A DNA stretch of 64,000 nt from Argyresthia goedartella (lineage: Eukaryota > Arthropoda > Insecta > Lepidoptera > Argyresthiidae), in assembly GCA_949825045.1 (NCBI GenBank), contig OX463810.1, forward strand, positions 39,504,201 through 39,568,200, written 5' to 3'. Made by a program: the position numbers and the translations under genes. The notes under the pieces were generated by a model, which was not told where the DNA came from, did not search any database, and saw only the letters and a program-made list of their open reading frames with translations. Positions 1 to 9,584 of the stretch are shown here, one piece after another. The first letter of the stretch is position 1. The number at the start of each line of letters is the position of its first letter.

Positions 1-1654
1 ACGCGCTGATCGTTTTGTGGCATCACAAATAAGATCACAAGAAGAAGAGGAAGCTGCTTTGGCATCACAGCAAGCAGCAACTGACCTTGTTTTGGAACCC
101 TCGTCCAGTCAATCTTCAGAATTGCAGAGTGTTCCACTAAGAGTTACTCCCGAAGAGCATTTCGAAGATATTTCTGTAGCGGATGACTATATTGTTCCAG
201 AGCAAGCAGAAGCAATGCCATAGATGTCAAATGTGCCTCTAATCTCAGTACCAGGTTTCTCACGTATTCCTTTTAGTTCAACAAACTGTATTATGGCAGG
301 CTGCAATCACAGAGATAATCTACACAGAACTAATAAAGTGATAAGAACGAATATTTTATCTTAACAAAATATATACATTCCGCATGGAGTTCGAGTCTGT
401 GAAGAGCATTTGAGAGATGGTGCTTTATGGCTCAATTTGACGGAACATGGTCGTCCAACACTGGAAACGTTTAATGGTACACAATTAGCCGAATGTTAAA
501 GATGCTTCATAAAAAGAACTTGCAATATTTGAATTTTGAAAGATTAGAAACTATCGATGACACTATATTTAATTATTATATTGGTTTTACTAAAGAGGTC
601 TTTTTAACTATTTTATAAGAAACCCCTTTCTTAAAACAAGCTTTTAGAAAACCTAAAAGAGCTCTGGCAATGGTTATATGCAAACTTCATACTGGCAATT
701 CAAATAAAAGACTAGGAAGTATCTTTCATGTATCTGCGCAATATTTAAGCAAAGTAATGAAAAAGACACGACTTTCTTATGCGCGAATTTGTTCGAAAAC
801 ACTTGGGCTTTGATCATATTTACGGACCAGATAACGCATTTTCATACAGAGATCAACTCCGTGAGCGAATTTTAAGAATCCTACATATATTATTTGCAGA
901 ACCTAACTGTGATCAGTTGATAAGTATTTGTGATGGTACTTATTTTTATATTCAGAAAAGTCAAAACTACAGTTTCCAAAGGCTATCATACAGCTCCCAC
1001 AAGTACAGGAATCTTCTAAAGATGTTTTTAATAGTAAGTTCTGATGGATATATTATTGAGGCGTGTGGGCCTTTTGCGGCCACCAAATCCGATGCCACCA
1101 TTATGGAGGAATTAATAAGAGAGAATGAAGATAACCCTTTTCATTGGTTTTTTGAAAACAACGATATTTTCATTCTTGATCGAGGATTTCGCGATGTAGG
1201 TAGTTGATAAAATGAACGAGATAGGGTATAAAGCTTACTTGCCTCTTACAAAAGACGACGACAAAACTCAGCTTACTATCCAACAGGCGAACGAATCTCG
1301 TAAAGTGACGTTGTGCCGTTGGGTAGTAGAAACAATAAACGGTCGTTTAAAAAACCAATTTCGACAACTGAGATCCCAGTATGTCAATATAGCAGCACCT
1401 CATCTAAAACAGGAAATAAAATTAGCTTTGCTTTGTTAAATGCGTTTGGAAAACGGTTGGTAGATCACCGTCTCGCAGATCAAATAATTAATTAAATATA
1501 TTTAAAATATGACTCTCCAAACCGTCTATCACATTTGGTGATACAAAACAATTTTAATCCACGAAGAGCAGCTTTTCAAGCTATAGATGCTAGCCACGAC
1601 TTTAAACACTTCCACATCCTTTCATATGATGATTTATTAATAATGTCTTTAGGA
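1..1654 (+). pseudogene. Dead HARBI1/PIF-like DDE transposase, array copy 1
   Basis: This copy contains an acidic, Ser/Gln-rich N-terminal segment, a Cys/His-rich segment, a helical region and a DDE_Tnp_4 nuclease core. The core shows a CDGTYFYI block (first Asp), ILDRGF (second Asp) and VVETINGRLK (Glu), the expected triad. The frame is broken many times. There is a TAG at about 221, a TAA at about 361, a stop after the Cys/His segment near 497, another stop near 616, a frame change near 779, a stop near 1207 where a few bases appear inserted after RDV, and a frame change near 1430. The same lesions occur in copy 3, and most also in copy 2. A functional protein would bind transposon ends and cut DNA; this copy cannot. 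The 5' part lies outside the window. Confidence 0.85.
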
Positions 1655-1662
1655 CAGCAGTT

Positions 1663-3352
1663 ATGAGTACAGGACAGAATTTGCAGGCCGTTTTTGCAAC
1701 GCGCTGATCGTTTTGTGGCATCACAAATAAGATCACAAGAAGAAGAGGAAGCTGCTTTGGCATCACAGCAAGCAGCAACTGACCTTGTTTTGGAACCCTC
1801 GTCCAGTCAATCTTCAGAATTGCGGAGTGTTCCACTAAGAGTTACTCCCGAAGAGCATTTCGAAGATATTTCTGAAGCGGATGACTATATTGTTCCAGAG
1901 CAAGCAGAAGCAATGCCACAGATGCCAAATGTGCCTCTAATCTCAGTACCAGGTTTCTCACGTATTCCTTTTAGTTCAACAAACTGTATTATGGCAGGCT
2001 GCAATCACAGAGATAATCTACACAGAACTAATAAAGTGATAAGAACGAATATTTTATCTAAACAAAATATATACATTCCGCATGGAGTTCGAGTCTGTGC
2101 AGAGCATTTGAGAGATGGTGCTTTATGGCTCAATTTGACGGAACATGGTCGTCCAACACTGGAAACGTTTAATGGTACACAATTAGCCGAATGTTAAAGA
2201 TGCTTCATAAAAAGAACTTGCAATATTTGAATTTTGAAAGATTAGAAACTATCGATGACACTATATTTAATTATTATATTGGTTTTACTAAAGAGGTCTT
2301 TTTAACTATTTTATAAGAAACCCCTTCCTTAAAACAAGCTTTTAGAAAACCTAAAAGAGCTCTGGCAATGGTTATATGCAAACTTCATACTGGCAATTCA
2401 AATAAAAGACTAGGAAGTATCTTTCATGTATCTGCGCAATATTTAAGCAAAGTAATGAAAAAGACACGACTTTCTTATGCGCGAATTTGTTCGAAAACAC
2501 TTGGGCTTTGATCATATTTACGGACCAGATAACGCATTTTCATACAGAGATCAACTCCGTGAGCGAATTTTAAGAATCCTACATATATTATTTGCAGAAC
2601 CTAACTGTGATCAGTTGATAAGTATTTGTGATGGTACTTATTTTTATATTCAGAAAAGTCAAAACTACAGTTTCCAAAGGCTATCATACAGCTCCCACAA
2701 GTACAGGAATCTTCTAAAGATGTTTTTAATAGTAAGTTCTGATGGATATATTATTGAGGCGTGTGGGCCTTTTGCGGCCACCAAATCCGATGCCACCATT
2801 ATGGAGGAATTAATAAGAGAGAATGAAGATAACCCTTTCCATTGGTTTTTTGAAAACAACGATATTTTCATTCTTGATCGAGGATTTCGCGATGTAGGTA
2901 GTTGATAAAATGAACGAGATAGGGTATAAAGCTTACTTGCCTCTTACAAAAGACGACGACAAAACTCAGCTTACTATCCAACAGGCGAACGAATCTCGTA
3001 AAGTGACGTTGTGCCGTTGGGTAGTAGAAACAATAAACGGTCGTTTAAAAAACCAATTTCGACAACTGAGATCCCAGTATGTCAATATAGCAGCACCTCA
3101 TCTAAAACAGGAAATAAAATTAGCTTTGCTTTGTTAAATGCGTTTGGAAAACGGTTGGTAGATCACCGTCTCGCAGATCAAATAATTAATTAAATATATT
3201 TAAAATATGACTCTCCAAACCGTCTATCACATTTGGTGATACAAAACAATTTTAATCCACGAAGAGCAGCTTTTCAAGCTATAGATGCTAGCCACGACTT
3301 TAAACACTTCCACATCCTTTCATATGATGATTTATTAATAATGTCTTTAGGA
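1663..3352 (+). pseudogene. Dead HARBI1/PIF-like DDE transposase, array copy 2
   Basis: This copy has the least damaged N-terminal part. A 167-residue frame runs from about 1694 to 2197, without the TAG and TAA seen in copies 1 and 3. It holds the Cys/His segment with spaced C-x4-C and C-x2-H pairs, probably zinc-binding. Downstream the lesions match the other copies: a stop near 2314, a frame change near 2477, stops near 2905 and a frame change near 3128. The triad codons are still readable at about 2630 (Asp), 2876 (Asp) and 3027 (Glu). An ATG at 1663 opens a short frame (MSTGQNLQAVFA) that would need a one-base shift to reach the main frame, so the true start is uncertain. The gene is non-functional. 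Confidence 0.85.
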
Positions 3353-3360
3353 CAGCAGTT

Positions 3361-5023
3361 ATGAGTACAGGACAGAATTTGCAGGCCGTTTTTGCAACGC
3401 GCTGATCGTTTTGTGGCATCACAAATAAGATCACAAGAAGAAGAGGAAGCTGCTTTGGCATCACAGCAAGCAGCAACTGACCTTGTTTTGGAACCCTCGT
3501 CCAGTCAATCTTCAGAATTGCAGAGTGTTCCACTAAGAGTTACTCCCGAAGAGCATTTCGAAGATATTTCTGTAGCGGATGACTATATTGTTCCAGAGCA
3601 AGCAGAAGCAATGCCATAGATGTCAAATGTGCCTCTAATCTCAGTACCAGGTTTCTCACGTATTCCTTTTAGTTCAACAAACTGTATTATGGCAGGCTGC
3701 AATCACAGAGATAATCTACACAGAACTAATAAAGTGATAAGAACGAATATTTTATCTTAACAAAATATATACATTCCGCATGGAGTTCGAGTCTGTGAAG
3801 AGCATTTGAGAGATGGTGCTTTATGGCTCAATTTGACGGAACATGGTCGTCCAACACTGGAAACGTTTAATGGTACACAATTAGCCGAATGTTAAAGATG
3901 CTTCATAAAAAGAACTTGCAATATTTGAATTTTGAAAGATTAGAAACTATCGATGACACTATATTTAATTATTATATTGGTTTTACTAAAGAGGTCTTTT
4001 TAACTATTTTATAAGAAACCCCTTCCTTAAAACAAGCTTTTAGAAAACCTAAAAGAGCTCTGGCAATGGTTATATGCAAACTTCATACTGGCAATTCAAA
4101 TAAAAGACTAGGAAGTATCTTTCATGTATCTGCGCAATATTTAAGCAAAGTAATGAAAAAGACACGACTTTCTTATGCGCGAATTTGTTCGAAAACACTT
4201 GGGCTTTGATCATATTTACGGACCAGATAACGCATTTTCATACAGAGATCAACTCCGTGAGCGAATTTTAAGAATCCTACATATATTATTTGCAGAACCT
4301 AACTGTGATCAGTTGATAAGTATTTGTGATGGTCCTTATTTTTATATTCAGAAAAGTCAAAACTACAGTTTCCAAAGGCTATCATACAGCTCCCACAAGT
4401 ACAGGAATCTTCTAAAGATGTTTTTAATAGTAAGTTCTGATGGATATATTATTGAGGCGTGTGGGCCTTTTGCGGCCACCAAATCCGATGCCACCATTAT
4501 GGAGGAATTAATAAGAGAGAATGAAGATAACCCTTTCCATTGGTTTTTTGAAAACAACGATATTTTCATTCTTGATCGAGGATTTCGCGATGTAGGTAGT
4601 TGATAAAATGAACGAGATAGGGTATAAAGCTTACTTGCCTCTTACAAAAGACGACGACAAAACTCAGCTTACTATCCAACAGGCGAACGAATCTCGTAAA
4701 GTGACGTTGTGCCGTTGGGTAGTAGAAACAATAAACGGTCGTTTAAAAAACCAATTTCGACAACTGAGATCCCAGTATGTCAATATAGCAGCACCTCATC
4801 TAAAACAGGAAATAAAATTAGCTTTTCTTTGTTAAATGCGTTTGGAAAACGGTTGGTAGATCACCGACTCGCAGATCTAATAATTAATGAAATATATTTA
4901 AAATATGACTCTCCAAACCGTCAATCACAGTTGGTGATACAAAACAATTTCAATCTACGAAGAGCAGCTTTTCAAGCTATAGATGCTAGCCACGGCTTTG
5001 AGCACTTCCTCATCCTTTCATAT
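3361..5023 (+). pseudogene. Dead HARBI1/PIF-like DDE transposase, array copy 3, first part
   Basis: This is the last array copy, interrupted at 5023 by BEL-1 and resuming at 10139. It carries the two N-terminal stops found in copy 1. The first catalytic block reads CDGPYFYI, a Thr-to-Pro change unique to this copy. After 4830 it differs from copies 1 and 2: codons that are TAA in those copies (IIN then stop) are open here (IINEIYLKYDSP), so this end preserves an older, less damaged reading. The frame after about 4830 runs to the insertion point and continues into the SWIM tail. CATAT at 5019-5023 is the left target duplication of BEL-1. Confidence 0.85.
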
Positions 5024-5132
5024 TGTTCGATTCCAAATCGATATTCGATCGATGGTTTCTGAACGGTCATTTTTAATTTGACGTTAGCTGTCAATCTGGC
5101 ATTTTTGACAACTGACAGACGAGGACGGAAAC
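5024..5132 (+). repeat. 5' LTR remnant of BEL-1
   Basis: It matches the first ~109 bp of the 3' LTR (9585 onward) with about two differences by eye, CGATATT against CCATATT and GCATTTTT against GCAGTTTT. It then stops abruptly at GAGGACGGAAA, where gag-derived inverted sequence begins. The remaining ~445 bp of LTR, including any polyadenylation and R/U5 sequence, is absent. The promoter function of this end is therefore doubtful. Confidence 0.9.
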
Positions 5133-5174
5133 ATCACATGCGACCAACGATGTCGATGACGACGATGTCGAGGA

Positions 5175-5496
5175 CGGGGGGGACATCACATGCGACCGAC
5201 GAGGACGAGGCGACGAGCGGGGCGACAACTGAGGCGGCGTCCGAACCGCACCCGCATAGCTCGAAGGTGTCCCATGCCATCCGCCCGTTACGGCCTGCTC
5301 AACACACCCAATGTCCCCCTGAGTTTTGGTTGCGACTCAGCATCCGACTCAGCGGGACATTGGGTGTGTTGAGCAGGCCGTAACGGGAGGGTGGCATGGG
5401 ACACCTTCGAGCTATGCGGGTGCGGTTCGGACGCCGCCTCAGTTGTCGCCCCGCTTTTCGCCTCGTCCTCGTCGGTCGCATGTGATGTCCCCCCCG
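5175..5496. repeat. Large palindrome: inverted duplication of gag 3' end
   Basis: The left arm, about 5175-5324, is the reverse complement of the right arm, about 5347-5496. Arms are ~150 bp with only a few mismatches, around a spacer of ~22 bp. The right arm is the normal sense gag sequence, and the left arm is an inverted extra copy placed against the LTR remnant. BEL-2 has a single sense copy of the same gag sequence, so the inverted arm is derived. Between the LTR remnant and the left arm lies a short degenerate repeat of GACGATGTCGA-like words (about 5146-5176). Confidence 0.9.
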
Positions 5497-5661
5497 CTCA
5501 TGGAGCGGCCACGGTTGAATTCACGCCCACCCCCCTTCGGGGGGCGTCGTAGGGTGGCAATGGAACCGGCGCGTGGGCCATTTGTACAATGGGACCCTCT
5601 GGCGTATAGCTGCCTACCTGATCGGTTACAGGCAGGTTGGGGCCCCGGGGGCCCTCGCTAG
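5347..5661 (+). pseudogene. gag C-terminal remnant of BEL-1
   Basis: This encodes about the last 105 residues of gag, matching BEL-2 gag almost residue for residue from the QHPTQR block to the terminal GPGGPR. The DUF1759-like region and the CCHC zinc knuckles are gone. It ends at TAG 5659-5661, and the same frame continues without another stop into pol. Context suggests a leftover attached to pol, since no start codon with gag-like sequence precedes it. Confidence 0.85.
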
Positions 5662-5703
5662 GAATTTGCGGCCCAACAATTTGTTGCCCCCCAACCGGAG
5701 ACG

Positions 5704-8700
5704 GTGGTGTTACCGATCGCCTCTGTGCTTGTTTGGGATTTGGCGGGCAACCCAACATACGTTCGCGCCCTATTAGATTCTGGAGCTCAGGGCTGCATTG
5801 TATCGAATGATTTAGCAAAATGGTTGGGCCTCAAGGTAAATAGGTATAATAAATCAATACGGGGCGTGGGGAATGTTACGGTTACGAATGTAGTTGGTCA
5901 ATCGGTGATCACGTTCTCTCCACGTAATGACATTTTGACAAAAACATCCGTGCAAGCTTTAGTAATGACGCATGTCATGGGCAGACACCCCTTGGTGAAG
6001 TTGAATCCGGCCGTTAGATTCCTGACATCAGGACTCAAGTTGGCGGATCCCGATTTTGACACTCCAGCCCCGGTCGACCTGCTACTGGGAGCAGACGTTC
6101 TGGGTAGGTTTCTGTTGTCGGATCGGCGAGTTCTTCAGCCGGACGGGTTGATTGCTGTGGATACTAAGTTTGGTCACGTGATCATGGGTCCGGCATTGCC
6201 AATGGTTAGGCCTGCCGAGTCAGATGGCATACTTATTGGCTCAGCGTTGTCAGACGCTATCCAATGTTTCTGGGAGATAGAGGAACCTCCCACCGTTCGT
6301 CGAGTCGAAGCAAACGAAGAAGAGTGCGAGTTGTTTTACCAGAATAGTACTGGTCGCCTTCGTTCTGGTCGTTTTGTAACTCGACTGCCTTTCAGGGCCG
6401 ATCGACCGCCACTAGGAGAATCTAGGAAGATGGCTGAGACGAGATTGATGTTGATGGAGCGTAGGATGTCAAGGGACGCCGTATTTAAACAAAAATACGT
6501 CGATTTCATGAGGGAGTATGAGTCGTTAGGACACATGTCGGTATCGGGTGTGGACTGGAGATCTGAGGATCATTGTTTCCTTCCACACCATGCCGTCCTG
6601 CGAACCCCTACCGGCAAGATTCGAGTTGTTTTTGATGGGTCAGCACCTACCTCGAACGGGATGTCCCTGAATCAGTGTATACATTTGGGACCCAAGTTGA
6701 GTCGTGATATTTCGGATATTCTCACGAGCTTTCGGAGACACCAGATTGTATTTGTCGCAGACATTCGGATGATGTTTAGGCAAACGGTAATTCATCCGGC
6801 TGACAGAAGGTATCAGTTGATACTTTGGCGTGAGTCCACGGCCGAGCCAGTCAAGGTCTATGAGTTAAACACGAACACGTATGGGTTACGGTCTAGCCCG
6901 TATTTGGCGATGCGTACCCTGCGGGAGTTGGCGTCGCGTGACCGTGTGAGCTATCCTAGAGCCGCCGCTATCCTGGAGCAAGATTTGTACGTCGATGACG
7001 TTTGCACAGGGGCAGCCAGTGTAGAGGAAGCTCTGGACCGACGTGACGAGCTCATTCAATTGCTGGAACGAGGCGGCTATGAACTATGCAAGTGGATGTC
7101 CAACTCCCCTGAGTTGATGGCTGGTCTCCCAGATGAGTTTCAACAAGACCCGCACGTTTTTGAGAATCCTGACAACCCTAACATGTTGTCAGTGCTTGGA
7201 ATTCAGTACCGGCCCGTCCATGATGAGTTTACCTATCGGGTGGTTTTAGAAACACCGAAGGCCTGGACGAAGCGGTCAGTACTGTCAACGATTGCGAGAA
7301 CGTTCGACCCGAATGGATGGATTTCTCCAGTCACCTTTGCTCTCAAATGTTTTATGCAAAGGCTATGGGCGGCTCAGTTGACCTGGGACACCCACCTCTC
7401 AGGTGATTTGTTGACTGATTGGACGCGAATGTTCACCTCGCTATCGGACATAAATAATGTATCGCTGCCGAGGAAATTGGTCCCTGCTGGGGATTACAGG
7501 GCAACCCTTCACGGGTTTTGTGATGCCTCTGAACGAGGGTTTGCGGCAGCGGTTTATTTGCGAACCGTCACCTCCACCGGAGAGGTCGACGTGCGTTTGG
7601 TTTTGGCAAAAAGCAAGGTAGCGCCTATTCGGACAAGGATGACGATTCCAAAACTAGAACTTTCCGGGGCTGCTCTTTTGACCAAACTTTTGAATCACAC
7701 TCTAACAGTGTTGCGTGGGTCAGTGGTTTTGGAGGATATGGTGTACGCTTGGACGGACAGCCAGATTGTTTTGTGCTGGCTGAAGGCTTCGGTCCATAAC
7801 TTAGAGGTTTTTGTTGGGAACCGTGTCTCCCAGATTGTGTCGTCTGAGGTCCCACTGACCTGGAGACATGTACCAGGAGAATTGAACCCGTCTGATTGTG
7901 CATCCAGGGGATGTCAGGCTCCTGAACTCATTAGACACCATTTGTGGTGGGGACCACCCTGGCTTGCCAAGAGAGAATCGGACTGGCCCCACAGCCATGT
8001 AGTAGTATCTTCGGATCATGGCCCCAGAGCGGCCGTGCATGTTACCCAGAAGGCTGAGGACCCTGACGCCGGGTTTCTGCTGGACCGGTATAGCTCACTT
8101 GACAAGTTGATAAACGTGTCCACTTGGATTAGGAGATTCGCTCGAAATTGTCGTACTCCTCGCGATCAGCGAACGATGAACCCTATTCTGACTCCGGCAG
8201 AGCGAAACGAGTCGCTGTTGAATTTGGTCCGGTTGGTACAGTCCTCGAAGTTTGGGGCAGAATTGGAGATTATACGAAGTGGACGTTCGAAATTGAAAGG
8301 AGCCGTCGCGCGTCTCAACCCCTTTGTTGATTCGACCGGGTTACTTCGGGTAGGAGGAAGATTGCGCAATGCGAATCTGTCGTATTCGGCTCGTCACCCA
8401 CTTCTGCTCCCCAAGGGGGGACAGTTAGTTGAATTGCTGGTGACTGATCGTCATATTAAAAACGCGCATGCCGGCTGTAACGCGTTGTTGGCCACGCTCC
8501 AGCGGGAGTTTTGGATCTTATCTGCCCGCCGTGCCATACGGAACATCGTGTTTCGGTGCATGCCTTGTTATCGACTTAAGGCTGCCACGATGCAACCTCT
8601 CATGGCGGACTTGCCCCCTGATCGTGTGAATGAGGTCAGACCGTTTTCAGGTGTTGGTACGGATTTTGCAGGACCGTTTATGGTGAAGAGTTCACGATTG

Positions 8701-9552
8701 CGTACCGCTAAGCAATACAAGGCGTACGTATGTGTGTTTGTTTGTTTATCCACCAAGGCGGTACATCTCGAGCTCGTTGCTGATCTCTCGACAGAGGCTT
8801 TCATTGCTTGTTTGGATAGGTTTGTTTCTCGAAGGGGACTTCCAACTTTGATCCGCTCTGATAACGGCACTAACTACATAGGTGCGGAACGATACTTACG
8901 AGATATAGTCAACTTTTTGAATGTAAATAAAGTGGATATTGGAACGGCCCTCTCCCGTCGGGGTATACGGTGGACCTTCAGCCCACCGATTTGCCCCCAC
9001 TGGGGTGGGATTTTTGAGGCCGTAGTTAAGTCAGCTAAGACGCACTTAGGGCATATAGTAGGTCAGACCGCGCTATCTTTTGAGGAGCTCGCGACATTGT
9101 TTTGTAAGATCAAGGCCGTTCTCAATTCGCGACCGTTGTGTCCGCTCAGCTCGGATACAAATGACCTGGAGGCTCTGACCCCAGGCCATTTCTTGATAGG
9201 ACAGCCACTTAACGCGTTGCCCAAGCACCCCTTCGAGGGAGTGAAATTGTATCGGTTGTCAAGGTATCAGATGTTGCAGCAGTTTACTCAGAATTTCTGG
9301 AAGCGTTGGTCGCTCGAGTATCTGCATATCTTACAACAGCGCCTTAAGTGGACTGACAAAACCAGCCCCCCTAGTGTTGGTGACCTCGTTCTGGTTAAGG
9401 ATGCTAACCTACCGCCACTACGTTGGCGCAGGGGGCGCATTGTTAACTTGTTCCCTGGCAAGGACGGGACCCCCCGGTCTGCAGAGTTTCTAGTAGGAGG
9501 CTCGGTTCTAAAACGAGCGGTAGTAACGTTGTCTCGACTGCCCGTAGATTAG
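5704..9552 (+). CDS. pol: BEL/Pao pol polyprotein (protease, RT, RNase H, integrase), intact
   Basis: This is an open frame of about 1,282 residues. Domains in order: retropepsin with LLDSGAQ (Asp about residue 25); Pao-type RT with VADIRMMFR (motif A, about 352) and YVDD (about 430); RNase H with HGFCDASE (about 605) and AWTDSQIVLCWL (about 682); integrase HHCC zinc module (about 915-960); integrase core with GTDFAGPF, IRSDNGTNY and HWGGIFE giving D, D and E; and a C-terminal DUF5641-like segment (VGDLVLVKDANLPPLRWRRG) that ends the protein. The codon at 5704 is GTG, not ATG. The frame is open back to the gag TAG at 5659, so the natural product is probably made by reading through that stop. 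No internal stop or frameshift was seen, so the enzymes could be functional if expressed. Confidence 0.93.
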   Translation: MVLPIASVLVWDLAGNPTYVRALLDSGAQGCIVSNDLAKWLGLKVNRYNKSIRGVGNVTVTNVVGQSVITFSPRNDILTKTSVQALVMTHVMGRHPLVKLNPAVRFLTSGLKLADPDFDTPAPVDLLLGADVLGRFLLSDRRVLQPDGLIAVDTKFGHVIMGPALPMVRPAESDGILIGSALSDAIQCFWEIEEPPTVRRVEANEEECELFYQNSTGRLRSGRFVTRLPFRADRPPLGESRKMAETRLMLMERRMSRDAVFKQKYVDFMREYESLGHMSVSGVDWRSEDHCFLPHHAVLRTPTGKIRVVFDGSAPTSNGMSLNQCIHLGPKLSRDISDILTSFRRHQIVFVADIRMMFRQTVIHPADRRYQLILWRESTAEPVKVYELNTNTYGLRSSPYLAMRTLRELASRDRVSYPRAAAILEQDLYVDDVCTGAASVEEALDRRDELIQLLERGGYELCKWMSNSPELMAGLPDEFQQDPHVFENPDNPNMLSVLGIQYRPVHDEFTYRVVLETPKAWTKRSVLSTIARTFDPNGWISPVTFALKCFMQRLWAAQLTWDTHLSGDLLTDWTRMFTSLSDINNVSLPRKLVPAGDYRATLHGFCDASERGFAAAVYLRTVTSTGEVDVRLVLAKSKVAPIRTRMTIPKLELSGAALLTKLLNHTLTVLRGSVVLEDMVYAWTDSQIVLCWLKASVHNLEVFVGNRVSQIVSSEVPLTWRHVPGELNPSDCASRGCQAPELIRHHLWWGPPWLAKRESDWPHSHVVVSSDHGPRAAVHVTQKAEDPDAGFLLDRYSSLDKLINVSTWIRRFARNCRTPRDQRTMNPILTPAERNESLLNLVRLVQSSKFGAELEIIRSGRSKLKGAVARLNPFVDSTGLLRVGGRLRNANLSYSARHPLLLPKGGQLVELLVTDRHIKNAHAGCNALLATLQREFWILSARRAIRNIVFRCMPCYRLKAATMQPLMADLPPDRVNEVRPFSGVGTDFAGPFMVKSSRLRTAKQYKAYVCVFVCLSTKAVHLELVADLSTEAFIACLDRFVSRRGLPTLIRSDNGTNYIGAERYLRDIVNFLNVNKVDIGTALSRRGIRWTFSPPICPHWGGIFEAVVKSAKTHLGHIVGQTALSFEELATLFCKIKAVLNSRPLCPLSSDTNDLEALTPGHFLIGQPLNALPKHPFEGVKLYRLSRYQMLQQFTQNFWKRWSLEYLHILQQRLKWTDKTSPPSVGDLVLVKDANLPPLRWRRGRIVNLFPGKDGTPRSAEFLVGGSVLKRAVVTLSRLPVD

Positions 9553-9553
9553 G

Positions 9554-9580
9554 GGACAGGTGGGTGCCTGTCCGGGCGGG
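9554..9580 (+). promoter_or_regulatory. Conserved hairpin plus purine-rich tract before the 3' LTR (BEL-1)
   Basis: GGACAGG (9554-9560) and CCTGTCC (9567-9573) form a 7-bp stem with loop TGGGTG. It lies one base after the pol stop and is followed by GGGCGGG (9574-9580), four bases before the LTR. The purine-rich run is the expected plus-strand primer site. The same stem is present in BEL-2 and BEL-3. The function of the hairpin is inferred only. Confidence 0.65.
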
Positions 9581-9584
9581 TGAT

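Larger units (their letters stand above)
1..5023 (+). repeat. Tandem array of a 1,698-bp unit, about 3 copies
   Basis: The same block starts at 1, 1699 and 3397, so the period is exactly 1,698 bp. The first copy is cut by the window edge, so the array probably continues upstream. Each unit is an internal piece of one transposase gene. The join lies just after a TCTTTAGGAC block (about 1655 and 3353), where the end of one unit runs back into the N-terminal coding region. The last unit instead continues, after the BEL insertion, into the true gene end at 10139. Units differ by scattered substitutions. Units 1 and 3 share variants absent from unit 2, while the last ~200 bp of unit 3 differs from both. 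No transposon termini or target duplications flank the units, so this looks like tandem duplication or unequal crossing-over, not separate insertions. Confidence 0.95.

Noticed and set aside
1602..1835. 77-codon minus-strand frame repeated in each array unit
   Set aside because: Repeats only because the unit repeats; antisense to the transposase N-terminus with no motif.
1..5023. CRISPR-like or functional satellite interpretation of the array
   Set aside because: The unit is 1.7 kb of transposase coding sequence with no short-repeat/spacer structure.
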